Positions 35,425 to 43,892 of a stretch of 64,000 nt of DNA are shown here, piece by piece (position 1 is the first letter of the stretch; each line of letters starts with the position of its first letter). Source of the DNA: JBGSMF01 sp964651475 (GTDB lineage Bacteria > Chloroflexota > Anaerolineae > Fen-1058). The translations under genes and the position numbers were made by a program. The notes beneath the pieces are model-generated. The model made no database searches. It worked only from the letters and a program-made list of their open reading frames with translations, and was not told where the DNA came from. The stretch covers positions 1 through 64,000 of the forward strand of contig CAZYXV010000001.1 of the NCBI GenBank assembly GCA_964651475.1, in the 5' to 3' direction.

Positions 35425-35444
35425 TAGAGGCAGAGGAGATTTTT

Positions 35445-36110
35445 ATGGAACGTAACTTTTTTGTCCACGCTACAGCGGACGTTTCGCCCCAAGCCGCCAT
35501 TGGCGAGGGCACTAAAATCTGGCAGCATTGCCAGGTGCGCGAAAAGGCCGTCATAGGCCGCAACTGCATCCTGAGCAAGGGAGTGTATATTGATTTCGGC
35601 GTGCACATTGGCGATAACGTCAAAATCCAAAACGGCATTTCGGTCTATCACGGCGTCACATTGGAAGATGGCGTATTCTGCGGGCCGCATTGCGTGTTCA
35701 CCAACGACAGGCAGCCCCGCGCCATCAACCCGGATGGCTCGCTAAAGAGCGCCGACGATTGGTCGCTCAGCCAGACGCTGGTGCGCACTGGCGCGTCTAT
35801 TGGGGCGCACGCCACCCTCGTGTGCGGCGTGACGATTGGCAAGTGGGCGATGATCGGCGCGGGCGCGGTCGTCACGCGCGATGTGCCGGAGTATGGCCTG
35901 GTTTACGGCAACCCGGCGCGGCTGCACGGGTTTGTGTGCCCGTGCGGGGAAAAACTGAAGGACCACCGACCAACAACCAGCGACCAACAAGCGCCGCACG
36001 ATACGCAATGCGCAATAACCGATGATCGCGGCATTTCAATGATTTGTCCCAAGTGCAATGCGCACATCACGATCCCCCAGGCCGATTATACGCAGCTGGT
36101 TTCGATCTAA
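35445..36110 (+). CDS. UDP-3-amino-sugar N-acetyltransferase (WbpD-like) with interrupted zinc ribbon
   Basis: Left-handed beta-helix acetyltransferase, 221 residues. Hexapeptide repeats cover residues 10-160 (IGEGTKIWQHCQV, IGRNCILSKGVYID, IGDNVKIQNGISVYHGV). It acetylates the 3-amino group of a UDP-2-acetamido-3-amino-uronic acid in the WbpA-E-D-I pathway. Some family members end in a short zinc ribbon; here its two halves, CPCGEKL and CPKCNAHI, are split by about 25 residues that come from dispersed-repeat DNA (35958-36020). GAGGAG precedes the ATG. The aminotransferase gene follows after 38 bases. Confidence 0.85.
   Translation: MERNFFVHATADVSPQAAIGEGTKIWQHCQVREKAVIGRNCILSKGVYIDFGVHIGDNVKIQNGISVYHGVTLEDGVFCGPHCVFTNDRQPRAINPDGSLKSADDWSLSQTLVRTGASIGAHATLVCGVTIGKWAMIGAGAVVTRDVPEYGLVYGNPARLHGFVCPCGEKLKDHRPTTSDQQAPHDTQCAITDDRGISMICPKCNAHITIPQADYTQLVSI
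35958..36020. repeat. Dispersed repeat read in frame inside the WbpD-like gene
   Basis: GACCACCGACCAACAACCAG followed by CGACCAACAA and ACGATACGCAATGCGCAAT are low-complexity repeat words of the kind found between genes. They separate the two CxxC-type halves of the C-terminal zinc ribbon while keeping the frame. Confidence 0.6.
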
Positions 36111-36148
36111 AATACCGGATCCCTCATAAATACAGGAGCAAAAAACAA

Positions 36149-37222
36149 ATGATCCCCATTTCTAAACCGTTCATTGGCGAAGCCGAAAAGCAGGCCGTCT
36201 TGCAAGTGCTGGAATCGGGCATGCTGGTGCAAGGGCCACGCACGGCCAAACTGGAAGAAAAGTTCGCCGCCGTGTGCGGCGTGAAACATGCTATCGCCAC
36301 CTCGTCGGGCACCGCGGCGCTGCACATTGCGCTGCTGGCGCACGATATTGGCGAGGGCGACGAGGTCATCACCACCCCCTTTACCTTTATCGCCTCGGTC
36401 AACAGCATCATTTACACTGGCGCGCGGCCGGTGTTCGTGGACGTTGAGCAAGACACCTTTAACATCAATCCGGCCCTCATCGAGGCGGCCATCACCCCCA
36501 AGACCAAAGCCATCATGCCGGTGCACCTGTATGGTTACGTGTGCGATATGGACGCCCTGCAAGCCATCGCCAGCAAGCACGGCCTGGTTATCCTCGAAGA
36601 CGCCTGCCAGGCGGTGGGCGCGACTTTTAAGGGCAAGGTCGCCGGCAGTTTTGGTACAGGCTGTTTTAGCCTGTACGCCACCAAGAATATCATGAGCGGC
36701 GAAGGCGGGATGATCACCACCAACGACGACGGTGTGGCGCAGCGCTGCCGCATGATACGCAATCACGGCATGCAGCGGCGCTATTACCACGACATGCTCG
36801 GCTACAACTTTCGCATGACCGACCTGCACGCGGCTATTGGCCTGGCGCAAATCGAGCGGCTGGACGAGTTCACAGTCAAACGGCGCGCCAACGCCAAGTA
36901 CCTCAACGCGCACATCACCAGCGTGGTAACGCCCGCTGTGCGTCCAGGTTACGGGCACGTGTGGCATCAATACACCATCCGCGTAGATGGCGGGCGCGAC
37001 CGCGACGCCGCCGTGAAGCAACTCAACGACGCCGGCGTAGGCACGGGCATTTTTTATCCGGTGCCGGCCAACAAGCAAGCGCACCTGGTCGAAATGGGTC
37101 TGGGTGATATATCGCTGCCGGTGGCGGAAAGGTTGGCGCAGGAGGTTATCTCGCTGCCGGTGCATCCGCAACTGAGCCAGGCTGACCTGGAAACGATTGT
37201 AGCCGAGGTAAACAAGTTGTAA
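36149..37222 (+). CDS. DegT/DnrJ/EryC1 sugar aminotransferase (WbpE-like)
   Basis: PLP-dependent aminotransferase of 357 residues. It transfers an amino group to the 3-keto group of a UDP-2-acetamido-3-keto-uronic acid. The PLP lysine is Lys179 in YATKNIMSGEGG; other signatures are ATSSGTAALHIALLA, TTPFTFIASVN, EDACQAVGATFKG and GYNFRMTDLHAAIGLAQ. The start at 36149 (MIPISKPFIGEAE) is fixed by the family N-terminus with AGGAG upstream. It is the second step-specific enzyme of the WbpB-E-D module here. Confidence 0.93.
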   Translation: MIPISKPFIGEAEKQAVLQVLESGMLVQGPRTAKLEEKFAAVCGVKHAIATSSGTAALHIALLAHDIGEGDEVITTPFTFIASVNSIIYTGARPVFVDVEQDTFNINPALIEAAITPKTKAIMPVHLYGYVCDMDALQAIASKHGLVILEDACQAVGATFKGKVAGSFGTGCFSLYATKNIMSGEGGMITTNDDGVAQRCRMIRNHGMQRRYYHDMLGYNFRMTDLHAAIGLAQIERLDEFTVKRRANAKYLNAHITSVVTPAVRPGYGHVWHQYTIRVDGGRDRDAAVKQLNDAGVGTGIFYPVPANKQAHLVEMGLGDISLPVAERLAQEVISLPVHPQLSQADLETIVAEVNKL

Positions 37223-37269
37223 GAAACCAGGTGTTTAGGAAACACTTGGTTTCTGGGGGAGAACAAGCC

Positions 37270-38274
37270 ATGACACTCAAAGTAGCCGTGATTGGCGTGG
37301 GCGCTATGGGGCGCAACCACGCGCGAGTTTATTCTGAATTGCCCAACGTCGAGTTGGTCGGCATCGCAGACGCAGACACCCAGACGGCGCAAGCCATCGC
37401 TCAACGTTACAGCACGCGCACTTATACGGATTACGCCCGTTTGCTGGACGCGCAAAAACCGGATGCCGTAACCCTTGCCGTGCCGACGATGGAGCACTTG
37501 AGCATAGGATTAGACATCATCCAACGCGGCATCCACTTGCTGATCGAAAAGCCAATCGCGTTCAATATAGACGAGGGCAGGCAACTCATCGCCGCCGCCG
37601 AACAAGCCAATGTCAGGTTAATGATCGGCCACATTGAACGGTTTAACCCTGCCGTCATCGCGCTCAAGACGCACCTGGCCAATGCCGAGCTGGGGCGTGT
37701 GTTCCAGATAGATGCGCGCCGGCAGGGGCCATTTCCGCCGCGCGTGAAAGACGTGGGCGTGGTGATTGACCTGGCCGTGCACGATCTGGACATCATCCGC
37801 TACGTGAGCGGCGCAGAGATTGTGCGTGTGTACGCCGAAACCGAGCGGCGCATCCACAGCACGCGCGAGGACCTGGTAACCGGCCTGGCGCGCCTGGACG
37901 ACGGCACAATTGGCACGCTGACGATCAACTGGCTGACGCCCACTAAAATTCGCGAATTGTACGTGACGGGCGAGCGAGGCATGTTCCGCGTGGATTATTT
38001 GACGCAAGACCTGTACTTTTACGAAAACGCCACCGCCAGCGGCAGCGAATGGGACGCACTCCAGGTGCTGCGCGGCGTGAGCGAAGGGCAAATGATTCGC
38101 CACGTCGTCGCCAAAAAAGAGCCGCTGCGCGCCGAACAAGAAGCCTTTCTGGCGGCGGTGCGCGGCAAAGCGCCCGTGGCGGTGAGCGGACAGGATGGGC
38201 TGAAAGCGCTGGAACTGGCGCAAGCGGTGGTGACTTCAGGGATGGAACACCGCGCGGTGGAAATGTCCAACTAG
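37270..38274 (+). CDS. Gfo/Idh/MocA sugar oxidoreductase (WbpB-like 3-dehydrogenase)
   Basis: NAD(P)-dependent oxidoreductase of 334 residues. It oxidises C3 of UDP-GlcNAcA in the pathway that WbpE and WbpD complete. The Rossmann motif is VAVIGVGAMGRNHARVY; the family EKPIAFNIDEG (Lys in EKP) and GHIERFNPAV segments are present. GGGGGAG lies 8 bases before the ATG at 37270. Two possible substrates (UDP-GlcNAcA or another UDP-sugar acid) cannot be told apart by sequence; the context supports the first. Confidence 0.9.
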   Translation: MTLKVAVIGVGAMGRNHARVYSELPNVELVGIADADTQTAQAIAQRYSTRTYTDYARLLDAQKPDAVTLAVPTMEHLSIGLDIIQRGIHLLIEKPIAFNIDEGRQLIAAAEQANVRLMIGHIERFNPAVIALKTHLANAELGRVFQIDARRQGPFPPRVKDVGVVIDLAVHDLDIIRYVSGAEIVRVYAETERRIHSTREDLVTGLARLDDGTIGTLTINWLTPTKIRELYVTGERGMFRVDYLTQDLYFYENATASGSEWDALQVLRGVSEGQMIRHVVAKKEPLRAEQEAFLAAVRGKAPVAVSGQDGLKALELAQAVVTSGMEHRAVEMSN

Positions 38275-38283
38275 GATTGTAAT

Positions 38284-39633
38284 ATGCAGATCGAGAATTT
38301 GGAACAAAAGATTGAACAACGCAACGCAATCGTCGGCGTAATTGGCCTGGGTTATGTGGGACTGCCGGTGGCGTGCATATTTGCCCAGGCCGGCTTTCAG
38401 GTAATCGGGCTGGATGTGGATACACACAAGGCCGCCACGATCAATGCCGGCGTCTGCCCCATTGAGGGAAAAGAACCCGGCCTGGCCGACCTGGTAGCCG
38501 AGATGGCAACCGCGGGACGATTACGAGCGACGACGGATTATGCTGTGTGCCAGCAGGCCGATGTTGTGTTGATTGCGGTCGAGACGCCCATAGATAGCGT
38601 CCATCAACCGCGTTACAGCGCGTTGAGGGCCGCGCTGCGCTCTCTGGAACCCAACCTCAAACCGGGGGCCATGGTCATTATCGAATCCACCATAGCGCCC
38701 GGCACAACCGAACGGCTGGTGCGCCCGGCGTTGGAAAATCACGGCAAGCGCCGCAGCGGGCGGGATTTTTTCCTGGTGCATTGCCCGGAGCGCGTGATGC
38801 CGGGCAAGCTGCTGTACAATTTGCGCAAGATGAGCCGCGTGGTGGGCGGCGATACGCCAGAGGCCGCCCGGCTGGCCCACGCTTTCTACCGGCACATCGT
38901 CGAAGCGGACCTCGACCTGGCCGATTGCGTCACGGCCGAGCTGGTCAAAACCGCCGAGAATGCCTACCGCGATGTGCAAATCGCCTTTGCCAACGAGCTG
39001 GCACTGATCTGCGAGCAGGTTGGCGCGGACGTGTGGGGTGTGCGCGAGTTGGTGAACAAAAGCCCGGGACGGAATGTGCTTTCCCCGGGCGCCGGCGTGG
39101 GCGGGCATTGCATTCCCAAAGATCCGTGGCTGCTGGCCTACGGGGCCAGCGATACTGTCTCGGCCAGGTTGATCCCGGCTGCCCGCGAGGTCAACGATTA
39201 TATGCCACTGCACGTAGCCGAGTTGACCATAGAGGCGCTCGGAGAAGCTGGTGTAGAGATCGAAGGGGCGCGGGTGGCCGTGTTAGGCTATGCATACCTG
39301 GAAAATTCGGACGACACACGCAATTCGCCCAGCATCCCCCTCGTCAACCGCCTGGTGGAATTGGGGGCGGAAGTAACCATCCACGATCCACACGTGCACG
39401 AGTATCAAAGCGACCTGGAAGAGTGCGTACAAGACTGCGACGCCGTGGTCGTCATGGTGGCGCACGACGAATATCAGGGTGTGGACCTGGGCAAGCTGCG
39501 CGAGGGGGTGGCCCATCCCGTCATGGTAGATGGGCGCCACGTCTTTTCGATTGAGCAGGCCCGCGCGGCTGGCTGGGTGTATCGCAGCGTGGGAAACGGG
39601 CACGGGCCGCGTCAACACGCTCAGGCTAAGTAA
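38284..39633 (+). CDS. UDP-sugar 6-dehydrogenase (WbpA/WecC type)
   Basis: Two-step NAD-dependent dehydrogenase of 449 residues that turns UDP-GlcNAc (or UDP-ManNAc) into the uronic acid. Order: NAD-binding domain with GVIGLGYVGLPVACIFAQAG, the central domain with VKTAENAYRDVQIAFANELA, the catalytic Cys276 in GGHCIPKDPWLL, and the C-terminal UDP-binding domain with NSPSIPLVNRL. AGGA precedes the ATG. With the WbpB-, WbpE-, WbpD- and WbpI-like neighbours it most likely acts as UDP-GlcNAc 6-dehydrogenase. Confidence 0.92.
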   Translation: MQIENLEQKIEQRNAIVGVIGLGYVGLPVACIFAQAGFQVIGLDVDTHKAATINAGVCPIEGKEPGLADLVAEMATAGRLRATTDYAVCQQADVVLIAVETPIDSVHQPRYSALRAALRSLEPNLKPGAMVIIESTIAPGTTERLVRPALENHGKRRSGRDFFLVHCPERVMPGKLLYNLRKMSRVVGGDTPEAARLAHAFYRHIVEADLDLADCVTAELVKTAENAYRDVQIAFANELALICEQVGADVWGVRELVNKSPGRNVLSPGAGVGGHCIPKDPWLLAYGASDTVSARLIPAAREVNDYMPLHVAELTIEALGEAGVEIEGARVAVLGYAYLENSDDTRNSPSIPLVNRLVELGAEVTIHDPHVHEYQSDLEECVQDCDAVVVMVAHDEYQGVDLGKLREGVAHPVMVDGRHVFSIEQARAAGWVYRSVGNGHGPRQHAQAK

Positions 39634-39646
39634 TCAGGAAAAGCTG

Positions 39647-40717
39647 TTGAAGATTATCTCTATTATCGGCGCGCGCCCGCAGTTTATCAAAGCCGCGCCG
39701 GTCAGCCGCGCTCTCAGGCAACACCATACCGAAATCCTGGTGCATACCGGCCAGCACTATGACGACAACATGTCGGCAGTGTTTTTCGACGAGCTGGATA
39801 TCCCCCTGCCCAACTATAACCTGGGCGTGGGTTCCGGGCCGCACGGCGCGCAGACAGGCGCCATGCTGGCGAGTATCGAGCAAGTGCTGCAGGCCGAAAA
39901 GCCCGATGGGGTATTGATTTACGGCGATACCAATTCGACGCTGGCCGGCGCGCTGGCCGCCGCCAAGTTGCACGTCAAGGTGGCGCACGTGGAAGCCGGC
40001 CTGCGCAGCTTTAACCGCGCCATGCCGGAAGAGATCAATCGCATCGTGGCTGATCACGTGGCCGACCTGCTGTTATGCCCCAGCCAGACGGCTGTAGACA
40101 ACCTGGCTGCAGAGGGCATCACGCGCGGCGTTCACCTGGTGGGCGATGTGATGGCCGACGCGCTGGCGTTTGCCGCCGAGCGAGCCGAAACACACACGAC
40201 GATCCTGGCCGACCTGGGATTAACCGAGAAAAGCTACCTGCTTGCCACTGTCCACCGCGCTGAAAACACGGACGACGAAACGCGCCTGCGCAATATTCTC
40301 GCTGCATTTGCCGAACTCGATGAGCCGATCATCTTTCCCGCCCATCCACGCACCCGCAAAAGGATCGAGGCTTTTAATCTGAAATCCAACATCCAAAATC
40401 TGAAATTGATCGAGCCGGTGGGCTATCTCGATATGGTCATGCTAGAACAGTCGGCGCGGACGATCCTCACCGATTCGGGCGGCGTGCAGAAAGAGGCGTA
40501 TTGGCTGGGCGTGCCGTGCGTCACGCTGCGCGACGAGACGGAATGGGTAGAGACTGTATCGGCCGGCTGGAACGTGCTGGCGGGCGCAGATACAGTGCGG
40601 ATTGTGCAAGCAGCGCGGACGTTTGCGCCGCCTGAAGCGCGCCCGGCGCTGTATGGGGATGGACAAGCGGCAGGGCGCTGTGTAGATTTCATAGGTAAAG
40701 AGATTGGACATGGTTGA
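39647..40717 (+). CDS. UDP-N-acetylglucosamine 2-epimerase family (WbpI/WecB-like)
   Basis: Non-hydrolysing or hydrolysing 2-epimerase, 356 residues. Here it probably inverts C2 of UDP-GlcNAc3NAcA to the manno form. Signatures: MKIISIIGARPQFIKAAPVSR, VHTGQHYDDNMS, GDTNSTLAGALAAAKL, HVEAGLRSFNRAMPEEINR and LTDSGGVQKEA. TTG is used as start (39647) behind AGGAAAA, as fixed by the family N-terminus. Residues near 243-253 (NLKSNIQNLKL) are encoded by repeat-like DNA (40371-40407), replacing the usual linker before the VGYLDM segment. It overlaps the next gene by 8 bases. Confidence 0.92.
   Translation: MKIISIIGARPQFIKAAPVSRALRQHHTEILVHTGQHYDDNMSAVFFDELDIPLPNYNLGVGSGPHGAQTGAMLASIEQVLQAEKPDGVLIYGDTNSTLAGALAAAKLHVKVAHVEAGLRSFNRAMPEEINRIVADHVADLLLCPSQTAVDNLAAEGITRGVHLVGDVMADALAFAAERAETHTTILADLGLTEKSYLLATVHRAENTDDETRLRNILAAFAELDEPIIFPAHPRTRKRIEAFNLKSNIQNLKLIEPVGYLDMVMLEQSARTILTDSGGVQKEAYWLGVPCVTLRDETEWVETVSAGWNVLAGADTVRIVQAARTFAPPEARPALYGDGQAAGRCVDFIGKEIGHG
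40371..40407. repeat. Repeat-like segment read in frame inside the 2-epimerase gene
   Basis: AATCTGAAATCCAACATCCA followed by AAATCTGAAATT. The words are of the dispersed low-complexity class. The encoded linker lies on the surface between two conserved blocks. Confidence 0.45.
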
Positions 40718-42230
40718 AGCTGAAATCACCATAGACCAGGCCTCCCCTGCGCCGGCCAAGAAACGAAGCAGTTTTGCCGGCGACGTATTCAAGCTGGTGG
40801 GCGGAACGACGATCGCTCAAGGGCTAACGCTGCTGGCCGCGCCCATTCTGTCCAGGCTCTATGCGCCGGCCGCCTTTGGCACGGCCGCGCTTTTCACCTC
40901 CGTTGTGGGCGTGATTGCAGTAGTGGCCTGCTTCCGCTACGAATTTGCCATCATGCTGCCCGAGCGCGATAAAGATGCAGCCAACATCCTGGCCGTTAGT
41001 ATAGCCGCTGCGCTCGCAACAAGTGGTATCAGTGCAACTCTAATCACACTGGCGCGCGGGCCGATTGTGCAATGGTTAAACGCCCCCGAACTGGCGCCCT
41101 ATCTCTGGCTTATTCCATTGGCCGTGCTGCTTCATGGAATATTTAACGCCCTGAATTATTGGAATTCTCGCACCAAACATTTTGGACGTTTATCCATTGC
41201 GCGGGTCGCCGCGGCGCTGACCACGAGCGGCGCTCAGCTCGGAATAGGCGTTGCAGGAGAGGCGCGCGAAGGCGGGTTGATCAGCGCGTCGGTGGCCGGT
41301 TCGGCGGTTGTGACAACGGCGCTGGGGGGGCAAATCTGGCGCGATGATTGGAGCTTGTTTCAGGGCAGCATCCGTCTGCGCCACATGCTCGATAGCCTCA
41401 AACGATACCGCAAGTTTCCTCTGATAGACTCGTGGGGGGGGATTCTCAACACCATCTCTTGGCAGCTGCCGGTCTTGCTATTATCGGCCTACTTTTCGCA
41501 AGCGACGGTAGGGTTTTACTCCATGGCTTACCGGCTGATTCAACTCCCCATGACATTGGTTGGAAGCGCCATTGCCCAGGTTTTTTTTCAGCGCGCTTCA
41601 GAAGTGCAGAGCCAGCGCGGCGACCTGAAAGGCACAGTCGAGATGGTCTTTCAAAGGCTGGTCGCACTGGCGCTATACCCCTCACTGGCAATGACGGTGG
41701 CAGGACGAGAGATTTTCGTGGTGGTATTCGGGCCAGCCTGGGCCGAGGCCGGCACGTACGTGCAGATTTTGGGGCTGTGGATGTTCTTTTGGTTTATCTC
41801 TTCACCGCTGAGCACGTTATTCTCTGTGCTGGAACACCAGGAACTGGGGCTGATCGTCCACGCGGCTATTTTTGTGACGCGCGCGATTTCCCTGGTGGTT
41901 GGCGGGGCGCTGGGTAATGTCTATTTGGCGCTGGCGCTCTTTGCAGGATCGGGAGTACTGGTATACGGGGGATTGACGATCTGGAACATAAAGCTGGCAG
42001 GCGTGCCGCTGCGGCGCTCACTCTACATTCTTGCCCAACAGGGTTTATATTGCGCGCCCGCCACCGCCGTTCTGCTTTTTCTCAAGGTGCTGTGGCATGC
42101 GCCCGCGTGGCTCGTGCTGGTCGTGATCGGGATCGGATTTGTGGTCAATCTGTTGTTGATTCTGCGCCAGGACCCGGCGCTGGAGCGCTATGTGACTCTC
42201 TTTATACATAAATTCAGAACACCGAGGTGA
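40710..42230 (+). CDS. Polysaccharide flippase (Wzx-like, MATE/MVF superfamily)
   Basis: Inner-membrane protein of 506 residues with about 12-14 helices. It should move lipid-linked repeat units across the membrane. The opening FAGDVFKLVGGTTIAQGLTL and the central SWQLPVLLLSAYFSQATVGFYSMAYRL fit the polysaccharide biosynthesis (Polysacc_synt) family. The ATG at 40710 overlaps the end of the epimerase gene; a TTG at 40704 is also possible. A second flippase is encoded at 47472. Confidence 0.87.
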   Translation: MVEAEITIDQASPAPAKKRSSFAGDVFKLVGGTTIAQGLTLLAAPILSRLYAPAAFGTAALFTSVVGVIAVVACFRYEFAIMLPERDKDAANILAVSIAAALATSGISATLITLARGPIVQWLNAPELAPYLWLIPLAVLLHGIFNALNYWNSRTKHFGRLSIARVAAALTTSGAQLGIGVAGEAREGGLISASVAGSAVVTTALGGQIWRDDWSLFQGSIRLRHMLDSLKRYRKFPLIDSWGGILNTISWQLPVLLLSAYFSQATVGFYSMAYRLIQLPMTLVGSAIAQVFFQRASEVQSQRGDLKGTVEMVFQRLVALALYPSLAMTVAGREIFVVVFGPAWAEAGTYVQILGLWMFFWFISSPLSTLFSVLEHQELGLIVHAAIFVTRAISLVVGGALGNVYLALALFAGSGVLVYGGLTIWNIKLAGVPLRRSLYILAQQGLYCAPATAVLLFLKVLWHAPAWLVLVVIGIGFVVNLLLILRQDPALERYVTLFIHKFRTPR

Positions 42231-42238
42231 TTATCAAT

Positions 42239-42826
42239 ATGCTTCCACACTTGCGGCACTGGGTACGGCTCATAGGATGGAGACGTGTCGCTGTGTCTCT
42301 TGTTGCACAAAAAATTTTTCGGATTAACGGTTATGTCTCGTGGCCTGTTCATTGGTCATCAACTCTCATATATCCCGAAAGAATCCAGGTGCCGCTGGAT
42401 ACCTTTCCCGGTCTAAGTCCATATTGTTACATACAAGCCGTTAATGGCATTCAGTTTGGCAGAAACGTCTGGGTTGGACCTAGCGTGAACATTATCAGCG
42501 CCAACCACGATGTTTGCAACTATCACCAACATCTCCCTTCAACTCCCATCGTCATCGGCGACAATTGCTGGCTAGGCGCAGGATGTACTATTCTACCCGG
42601 AGTCGAACTGGGGAACCATGTAGTTGTCGCTGCGGGAGCCATTGTCACTCAATCGTTTCCTGAGAACTGTTTGGTCGCCGGCGTTCCCGCCGAGATAAAA
42701 AAGACATTGCCGCCTTATCACGGAAAAGTTAACCCAGATTTGCCAATCATCCGCATGTCATGGATGCCACAGATACAAACACATGAATCTGGCAATATCA
42801 GCCCTGGCAACAAGCTATCTGACTGA
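42239..42826 (+). CDS. Hexapeptide-repeat acyltransferase
   Basis: Left-handed beta-helix acyltransferase of 195 residues. The repeats lie at about 75-170: VNGIQFGRNVWVGPSVNIIS, IGDNCWLGAGCTILPGVELGNHVVVAAGAIV. A His in SANHDVCN is the usual catalytic residue of this group. It probably acetylates a sugar of the surface glycan. GAGGTG lies 9 bases before the ATG at 42239; a GTG at 42227 is less likely. AT-richer than its neighbours at the start. Confidence 0.78.
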   Translation: MLPHLRHWVRLIGWRRVAVSLVAQKIFRINGYVSWPVHWSSTLIYPERIQVPLDTFPGLSPYCYIQAVNGIQFGRNVWVGPSVNIISANHDVCNYHQHLPSTPIVIGDNCWLGAGCTILPGVELGNHVVVAAGAIVTQSFPENCLVAGVPAEIKKTLPPYHGKVNPDLPIIRMSWMPQIQTHESGNISPGNKLSD

Positions 42827-42914
42827 ATATATATCCAATTGTCTTCCTTCGAACAACTGTCTGCTCTTTGCACAAGCTGAGGAAATCGCCTCGGCCTTTT
42901 TGGGGAGGTTTAGC

Positions 42915-43892
42915 ATGAATTTTCCATTCAAGAAAGCGCTCGTCACCGGCGGGGCCGGCTTTATCGGCAGCCACCTGGTCGAAGAACTGGTACAGATGGG
43001 AATTGAAACCATCAGCATAGATAACTATTCCGCTGGCAAGCACGAAAATCTCGAACATCTGGCGCATTACCCCAACTTGCACGAGGTCAATTGCGACGTG
43101 ACCGACCTGGAACACCTGGGACAATACTTTTCCGGCGTGGAGGTTGTCTTTCACCAGGCGGCTTCAAAAAAGACCATTTGTCTGCGCGACCCACGGCGCG
43201 ACCTGGACGTCAATGCCAAGGGCGCGTTCAACCTGCTGGAACTGTCGGTGAAACACGGGGTCAAAAAATACGTGCATGCGTCCACGGGGTCAGTGTACGG
43301 CGAGGCGCAGTATTTTCCTCAGGACGAACAGCACCCGCTCTCACCCACCTCGTATTACGGCGTCAGCAAGCTGGCCGGAGAAAGATACGTGCAAGTATTC
43401 AAACATCTGTATGGATTAGACACAACCGTGCTGCGCTACTTTCACGTCTACGGCCCCAGGCAAGAATCGAGCGAAGTGGGTGGTGTGGTCTCTATCTTTA
43501 CGCGCTTGATGTTGGCCGGAAAACCCATCACCATCTTTGGCGATGGCACGCAGCAACGCTCATTCACCTACGTCAAAGATGTGGTTAAAGCCAATTTGAT
43601 GGCAGCGACGACCCAAGGCACGAAGGGGCAAATATACAACTGCGCTTCGGGGATACGCGTGACGATTAAAGAACTGGCCGACTTGCTGGCCGACATCCTC
43701 GGCGTTCAAAATCCCCACATCCAATATGGCGATTGGACGCCCGGCGACATCAAGGTGTTTGACATTGACAATTCTAAAATCACGCGCGAGCTTGGCATGA
43801 CGTTTGTCAAGGATTTTCGAGAGGGTCTGGCCTTGACCGTGGAGTGGGCCGTTCGTTACTTTAAGGAGCGCCAGGTTGTACAAAAACCATAA
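42915..43892 (+). CDS. NAD-dependent sugar epimerase/dehydratase
   Basis: Extended-SDR enzyme of 325 residues acting on a nucleotide sugar, most like UDP-glucose/UDP-GlcNAc 4-epimerases (GalE/WbpP). NAD-binding GGAGFIGSH is at about 12-20, the catalytic pair is Tyr148 and Lys152 (YGVSK) with the upstream Ser in ASTGSVYGE. The ATG follows GGGGAGG. A 70-base stretch before it contains no gene, and it overlaps the next gene by 17 bases. Confidence 0.88.
   Translation: MNFPFKKALVTGGAGFIGSHLVEELVQMGIETISIDNYSAGKHENLEHLAHYPNLHEVNCDVTDLEHLGQYFSGVEVVFHQAASKKTICLRDPRRDLDVNAKGAFNLLELSVKHGVKKYVHASTGSVYGEAQYFPQDEQHPLSPTSYYGVSKLAGERYVQVFKHLYGLDTTVLRYFHVYGPRQESSEVGGVVSIFTRLMLAGKPITIFGDGTQQRSFTYVKDVVKANLMAATTQGTKGQIYNCASGIRVTIKELADLLADILGVQNPHIQYGDWTPGDIKVFDIDNSKITRELGMTFVKDFREGLALTVEWAVRYFKERQVVQKP

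Noticed and set aside
36107..37171. A 354-residue minus-strand frame opposite the aminotransferase
   Set aside because: The plus strand carries the PLP lysine and all aminotransferase motifs in order; the minus reading is a shadow.
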